Shown piece after piece: positions 22,954 through 26,757 of a DNA stretch of 26,757 nucleotides. Positions within the stretch are counted from its first letter, which is position 1. Each line of letters begins with the position of its first letter. Source of the DNA: Fusobacteriaceae bacterium (lineage in GTDB: Bacteria; Fusobacteriota; Fusobacteriia; Fusobacteriales; Fusobacteriaceae); NCBI GenBank assembly GCA_900764925.1, contig CAAFPW010000102.1, forward strand, positions 1-26,757. Reading direction: 5' to 3'. Below the pieces are notes generated by a model. It was not told the origin of the DNA. It did not search any database and saw only the letters and a program-made list of their open reading frames with translations. Both the position numbers and the translations under genes were made by a program.

Positions 22954-24156
22954 ATGAAGGGAATTATTATTTTAATCGGTATAGCATTAGTTTTAGGACT
23001 TATGTATCTTTTATCATCACATAAAAAGGAGATAAAATTATCCATAGTTGCTAAAGCAATGGTAGTACAATTTATTATAGCTCTACTTTTAGTTAAATTT
23101 CCATATGGAAGAATTGCAGTATCCAAAGTATCTGATATGGTAACTAAGATACTTAGCTATGGATTTAGTGGTTTATCATTTGTATTTGGTAGCCTTGCTG
23201 ATCCAAGTCAAGCTACTGGATTCATCTTTATTATAGGAGCATTAGGAAATATTATCTTCCTTTCAGCTTTTGTTGCTGCTCTATTCTACTTAGGAATACT
23301 TGGGGCAATTGTAAAAGTGATAGGAAAAATTGTTGGTAAAATTCTTGGTACTTCTCAAGTTGAGAGTTTCGTTGCTGTTGCTAACATGTTTTTAGGACAA
23401 ACTGAAAGCCCAATATTAGTTAGTAAATATTTAGGTAAGATGACTCAAAGTGAGATAATGGTTGTACTTGTTTCTGGAATGGGAAGTATGTCTGCTACAA
23501 TTATAGGTGGTTATACAGCATTAGGAATCCCTATGGAGTATCTACTTACTGCTTCAGCTTTAGTTCCTTTTGGAAGTATCGCTATCTCTAAAATCCTTTT
23601 ACCAGAAGTAGAACATGCTAAAGTTATCGAAGATGTTAGTATGGATAGAAAAGGACACCATGAAAATATCATATCAGCTGTTACTGAAGGAGCTGTAAAT
23701 GGTATTCAAGCTGTTATAGCTATCGCAGCTTCATTAGTTGCATTCATCTCAATTGTTTCTCTTATAAATGGTGTTTTAGGATCATTTGGAATGAGCTTAG
23801 AAAAAATCTTCTCATATATCTTCTCACCATTTGGATTCTTTATGGGATTAGATGGAGAAAATATCTTCTATGCTGGAGAATTGCTTGGATTCAAATTAGT
23901 TTTAAACGAGTTTGTTGCTTTCCAAAGTTTAGGACAACGTATAGCTAGCTTAGATTACAGAACAGGTCTTATGTTAACAGTAGCTATGGCTGGTTTTGCT
24001 AATATCTCTAGTATGGGAATCTGTATATCTGGTATCTCTATTCTTTGTCCAGAAAAGAGAAATGTCCTTGCAAGACTTGCTTTCAAAGCTATGATCGGAG
24101 GATTTACTGTTAGTCTTCTAAGTGCTATGATAGTTGGATTTATTACAATTATTTAA
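22954..24156 (+). CDS. nupC: NupC-family concentrative nucleoside transporter
   Basis: The 400-residue membrane protein belongs to the CNT family, which imports nucleosides with H+ or Na+. The family blocks are FVFGSLADPSQATGFIFI, FLGQTESPILVSKYL, GSMSATIIGGYTALGIP and FLNEFVAF-like LVLNEFVAFQSLG. The ATG at 22942 has no ribosome binding site; the ATG at 22954 follows GGGAGG by a short 4-base spacer and gives a normal CNT N terminus, so it is preferred. It sits 27 bases after udp. It supplies the substrates for the enzymes around it. Confidence 0.93.
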   Translation: MKGIIILIGIALVLGLMYLLSSHKKEIKLSIVAKAMVVQFIIALLLVKFPYGRIAVSKVSDMVTKILSYGFSGLSFVFGSLADPSQATGFIFIIGALGNIIFLSAFVAALFYLGILGAIVKVIGKIVGKILGTSQVESFVAVANMFLGQTESPILVSKYLGKMTQSEIMVVLVSGMGSMSATIIGGYTALGIPMEYLLTASALVPFGSIAISKILLPEVEHAKVIEDVSMDRKGHHENIISAVTEGAVNGIQAVIAIAASLVAFISIVSLINGVLGSFGMSLEKIFSYIFSPFGFFMGLDGENIFYAGELLGFKLVLNEFVAFQSLGQRIASLDYRTGLMLTVAMAGFANISSMGICISGISILCPEKRNVLARLAFKAMIGGFTVSLLSAMIVGFITII

Positions 24157-24172
24157 GATTTATGATATAATT

Positions 24173-24201
24173 AAATTGAGGTTGAAAATCAACCTCAATT
24201 T
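24173..24201 (+). terminator. Strong hairpin between nupC and cdd (leaky terminator or processing site)
   Basis: AAATTGAGGTTGA and TCAACCTCAATTT form a perfect 13 bp stem with an AAA loop 17 bases after the nupC stop. Only three U end the stem, so termination should be partial. TATAAT at 24164-24169 just before it lacks a good -35 box. Confidence 0.55.
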
Positions 24202-24218
24202 GTATAAAGGAGAATGGT

Positions 24219-24635
24219 ATGGAAAAAATATTTCTTGAATACAAAGACATTTTAGACAAAGCTTTTGAAGCTATGGAAAAAGCCTATGCTCCATATTCTA
24301 AATACCATGTGGGAGCATGTGTTAAAACAAAAGATGGAAAGTATCATATTGGAGCTAATGTAGAAAATGCTTCTTATGGACTTACTAACTGTGCTGAAAG
24401 AAGTGCTTTATTTCATGTATATTCTTTAGGTTATAGACAAGAGGATATTGAATCAATGGCTCTTGTTACTGGTGGTAATACTTTAGGAAGCCCTTGTGGA
24501 GCTTGTAGACAAGTTATGGTAGAACTTTTAAATAAAGATACTCCTGTAGTTATTGCAAATACAAATTCACAAGCTATGGTTACTAATATTACTGAACTTT
24601 TACCTTTTTCTTTTACAAGTGATGATTTAAAATAG
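24219..24635 (+). CDS. cdd: Cytidine deaminase
   Basis: The 138-residue enzyme converts cytidine and deoxycytidine to uridine and deoxyuridine. The zinc site is CAE (C58, with catalytic E60) and PCGAC (C93 and C96). GANVENASYGLTNCAERSA holds the substrate-binding Asn and Glu. The length is that of the small tetrameric enzymes. AAAGGAG precedes the ATG. Its product feeds Udp, encoded upstream. Confidence 0.97.
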   Translation: MEKIFLEYKDILDKAFEAMEKAYAPYSKYHVGACVKTKDGKYHIGANVENASYGLTNCAERSALFHVYSLGYRQEDIESMALVTGGNTLGSPCGACRQVMVELLNKDTPVVIANTNSQAMVTNITELLPFSFTSDDLK

Positions 24636-24647
24636 GAGGAAAATAAT

Positions 24648-25358
24648 ATGACACCACACAATAACGCAAAAATAGGAGAAATTGCAAAAAATGTTTTAAT
24701 GCCTGGAGATCCTCTAAGAGCAAAATTTATAGCTGAAACTTTTTTAAAGGATATAAAATTAGTTAACTCTGTTAGAAACACTCTTGCTTATACAGGAACA
24801 TACAAAGGAAAAGAGATCACTGTTATGGCTTCTGGAATGGGAATGCCTTCAATAGGAATCTACTCTTATGAGCTTTTCAATGTATATGGAGTAGAAAATA
24901 TAATCCGTGTAGGTTCTGCAGGAGCTTATGTAGACAAGTTAGATGTATATGATGTAGTTTTAGCTGATTCAGCTTGGAGCCAATCTACTTTTGCACACAC
25001 TCAAAATGGATATGAAAGTGACACTACTTACCCAGATAAAGAGTTAAATGAAAAAATTATAAAAACTGCTGAAAGATTAGGTATTCCATTACACGTTGAA
25101 AAAATCCACTCAAGTGATGTATTCTATACTGAACCAAATGTTGATGGATATAAAGAGCACTTTGCTAAACATGGTTGTACATGTGTAGAGATGGAAAGCT
25201 TTGCTCTATTCCATAATGCAAAAGTTTTAGGTAAAAAAGCAGCTTGTCTATTAACTATCTCTGATTCTTTTACTTCACATAAAGTTACTACTCCAGAAGA
25301 GAGACAAACAGCTTTTACAAAAATGATGGAAATAGCTTTAGAAACTTTTGTTGACTAA
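24648..25358 (+). CDS. deoD: Purine nucleoside phosphorylase, DeoD type
   Basis: The 236-residue enzyme splits purine nucleosides to the base and (deoxy)ribose-1-phosphate. It follows E. coli DeoD: TPHNNAKIGEIAKNVLMPGDPLRAKFIAETFL at the start, SGMGMPSIGIYSYEL, IRVGSAGA, VEMESFALF, and the catalytic Asp and Arg in SDSFTSHKVTTPEERQ. AGGAGG lies before the ATG and cdd ends 12 bases upstream. Confidence 0.97.
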   Translation: MTPHNNAKIGEIAKNVLMPGDPLRAKFIAETFLKDIKLVNSVRNTLAYTGTYKGKEITVMASGMGMPSIGIYSYELFNVYGVENIIRVGSAGAYVDKLDVYDVVLADSAWSQSTFAHTQNGYESDTTYPDKELNEKIIKTAERLGIPLHVEKIHSSDVFYTEPNVDGYKEHFAKHGCTCVEMESFALFHNAKVLGKKAACLLTISDSFTSHKVTTPEERQTAFTKMMEIALETFVD

Positions 25359-25370
25359 GAAGGAGATCAT

Positions 25371-26561
25371 ATGAAAAAATATAGAAGAATTTTTACTATA
25401 GTATTAGATTCTTTGGGGATTGGAGCTATGAAAGATTCTGAAAAATTTGGAGATATTGGAGTAGATACTCTTGGAAGTATTGCTAACTCTGTACCTTCTC
25501 TTAATATCCCAAATTTACAAAAATTAGGAATAGCTAATCTACACCCTATAAAACATGTAGATTCAGTTGAAAAGCCTTTGGGATATTTTGCTGCTCTCAA
25601 TGAAGCTAGTGTAGGAAAAGACACTATGACTGGACATTGGGAGATGATGGGATTACATATTCAAAAACCATTCCAAACTTTTACTGATACAGGTTTTCCA
25701 AAAGAGTTAATAGATGAACTTGAAAAGAGATGTGGACGTAAAATAGTTGGTAATAAATCAGCTAGTGGAACTGAGATATTAGATGAGTATGGAGAACATG
25801 AGATAGCTACTGGAGATATGATAGTATATACAAGTGCTGACTCTGTTTTACAAATTTGTGGACATGAGAAATATATGGGACTTGATAACCTATACAGATA
25901 TTGTGAAATAGCTAGAGAGCTAACTATGAAAGATGAATGGAAAGTAGGAAGAATTATAGCTAGACCATATATTGGAGAGAAAAAAGGAGAGTTCAAAAGA
26001 ACAAGTAATAGACATGACTATGCTTTAAAACCTTATGGACAAACTACTCTTAATGCTCTTAAAAACTCTGGATTAGATGTAATATCTGTTGGTAAGATAA
26101 ATGATATTTTTGATGGAGAGGGAATTACTGAAACTCATAAATCAAAAAGCTCTGTTCATGGAATGGAGCAAACTATTGAATTAGCAGACAAAGATTTTAC
26201 AGGACTTTGTTTTGTAAATCTAGTGGATTTTGACGCTCTTTGGGGACATAGAAGAAATCCTCAAGGTTATGCTGAAGAGTTAGAAAAATTTGATAAAAAC
26301 TTAGGAGTTCTACTTTCAAAATTAAGAGAGGACGACCTAGTAATTCTAACTGCTGATCACGGTAATGACCCTACTTATACAGGAACTGACCATACAAGAG
26401 AAAAAGTTCCATTTATCGCTTATTCTCCTAGTTTAAAAGGAAATGGAAATTTAGGAGAGTTTGATACCTTTGCTGTTATTGGTACTACTATAGCTGATAA
26501 CTTTGATGTTAAGATGCCTGAGGATACAATTGGGCACTCTATCTTAGATAAACTTAATTAA
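25371..26561 (+). CDS. deoB: Phosphopentomutase
   Basis: The 396-residue enzyme interconverts (deoxy)ribose-1-phosphate and the 5-phosphate. It belongs to the alkaline-phosphatase superfamily. The two metal-binding blocks are IVLDSLGIGAMKDSEKFGD near the N terminus and TADHGNDPTYTGTDHTRE near the C terminus. The acceptor Thr is in GKDTMTGHWEMMG. Length is normal. AAGGAGA lies just before the ATG and deoD ends 12 bases upstream. Confidence 0.98.
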   Translation: MKKYRRIFTIVLDSLGIGAMKDSEKFGDIGVDTLGSIANSVPSLNIPNLQKLGIANLHPIKHVDSVEKPLGYFAALNEASVGKDTMTGHWEMMGLHIQKPFQTFTDTGFPKELIDELEKRCGRKIVGNKSASGTEILDEYGEHEIATGDMIVYTSADSVLQICGHEKYMGLDNLYRYCEIARELTMKDEWKVGRIIARPYIGEKKGEFKRTSNRHDYALKPYGQTTLNALKNSGLDVISVGKINDIFDGEGITETHKSKSSVHGMEQTIELADKDFTGLCFVNLVDFDALWGHRRNPQGYAEELEKFDKNLGVLLSKLREDDLVILTADHGNDPTYTGTDHTREKVPFIAYSPSLKGNGNLGEFDTFAVIGTTIADNFDVKMPEDTIGHSILDKLN

Positions 26562-26576
26562 GAAAGGAAATTGTAT

Positions 26577-26757
26577 ATGGATAAAAATAAAATATTAAGT
26601 GCTGTAGATCATACACTTTTAACTCAAAACACTACTTGGGAAGATATTAAACAAATTCTTGATGATGGAATAAAATACAATGTAGCTTCTGCTTGTATTC
26701 CAGCTTCATATGTAAAAAAATCTAAAGAGTATGTTGGAGATAAACTACCAATATGTA
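26577..26757 (+). CDS. deoC: Deoxyribose-phosphate aldolase, 5' part (partial)
   Basis: The first 60 codons are inside the window. AVDHTLLTQNTTWEDIKQIL matches the DeoC start (IDHTLLKP... T..DI), and VASACIPASYVKKSKEYV matches the following active-site strand. DeoC cleaves deoxyribose-5-phosphate to acetaldehyde and glyceraldehyde-3-phosphate. AAAGGA precedes the ATG and deoB ends 15 bases upstream. It is the last visible gene of the cluster. Confidence 0.93.
   Translation, partial: MDKNKILSAVDHTLLTQNTTWEDIKQILDDGIKYNVASACIPASYVKKSKEYVGDKLPIC

Overview
This is an AT-rich bacterial chromosome segment of about 26.8 kb. It is dense with ordinary housekeeping and carbohydrate/nucleoside genes, with strong AGGAGG ribosome binding sites and many U-tailed hairpin terminators. 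A MipA/OmpV-type outer-membrane protein alongside lipoprotein-type solute-binding proteins points to a diderm. With the very AT-rich codon use and the gene set (mgl, udp-nupC-cdd-deo), a Fusobacterium-like organism is most likely; that is a judgement from style, not a database match. No phage, insertion sequence, CRISPR array or rRNA/tRNA gene is visible.

Layout. 1-36: start of an exported protein running off the left edge (minus). 168-1552: MATE exporter (minus). 1701-2751: a basic hypothetical protein and a 3-methyladenine DNA glycosylase (plus), ending in a terminator. 2853-5977: ygiQ-der (minus). 6065-9878: mglBAC galactose ABC transporter (minus), with a good promoter, a palindrome before mglB and a hairpin between mglB and mglA. 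9925-10943: ROK sugar kinase (minus). 10968-13490: a plus-strand operon with a structured leader, a LIV-type binding lipoprotein and trpS. 13501-15416: a RarA-C-terminal-like protein followed by a PTS EIIC (minus), divergent from an RpiR-type regulator at 15469-16098. 16180-17257: tsaC and a methionine-rich hypothetical protein (minus). 17311-20923: TPR protein, J-domain membrane protein, glmU and prs (minus). 21053-21862: MipA-like protein (minus). 22057-26757: udp-nupC-cdd-deoD-deoB-deoC (plus), running off the right edge.

How the genes work together. MglBAC imports galactose or glucose, and the neighbouring ROK kinase probably phosphorylates a hexose. The right-hand operon is a full nucleoside salvage route: NupC imports nucleosides, Cdd deaminates cytidine, Udp and DeoD split pyrimidine and purine nucleosides, DeoB converts the pentose-1-phosphate to the 5-phosphate, and DeoC cleaves deoxyribose-5-phosphate. 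Prs can use the ribose-5-phosphate to make PRPP.

The most interesting element is the leader at about 11002-11229, ahead of the binding protein and trpS. It has a 31-codon ORF with a strong ribosome binding site and one Trp codon. A three-way set of complementary segments (CTAACATTT, AAATGTTAGG, CCTAACA) ends in an intrinsic terminator. This is the classical layout of a translation-coupled transcription attenuator. It suggests tryptophan-responsive control of the operon and, by extension, that the LIV-family binding protein may bind tryptophan or another aromatic amino acid. The second point of interest is a free-standing RarA/MgsA C-terminal-like domain placed in a sugar PTS operon.
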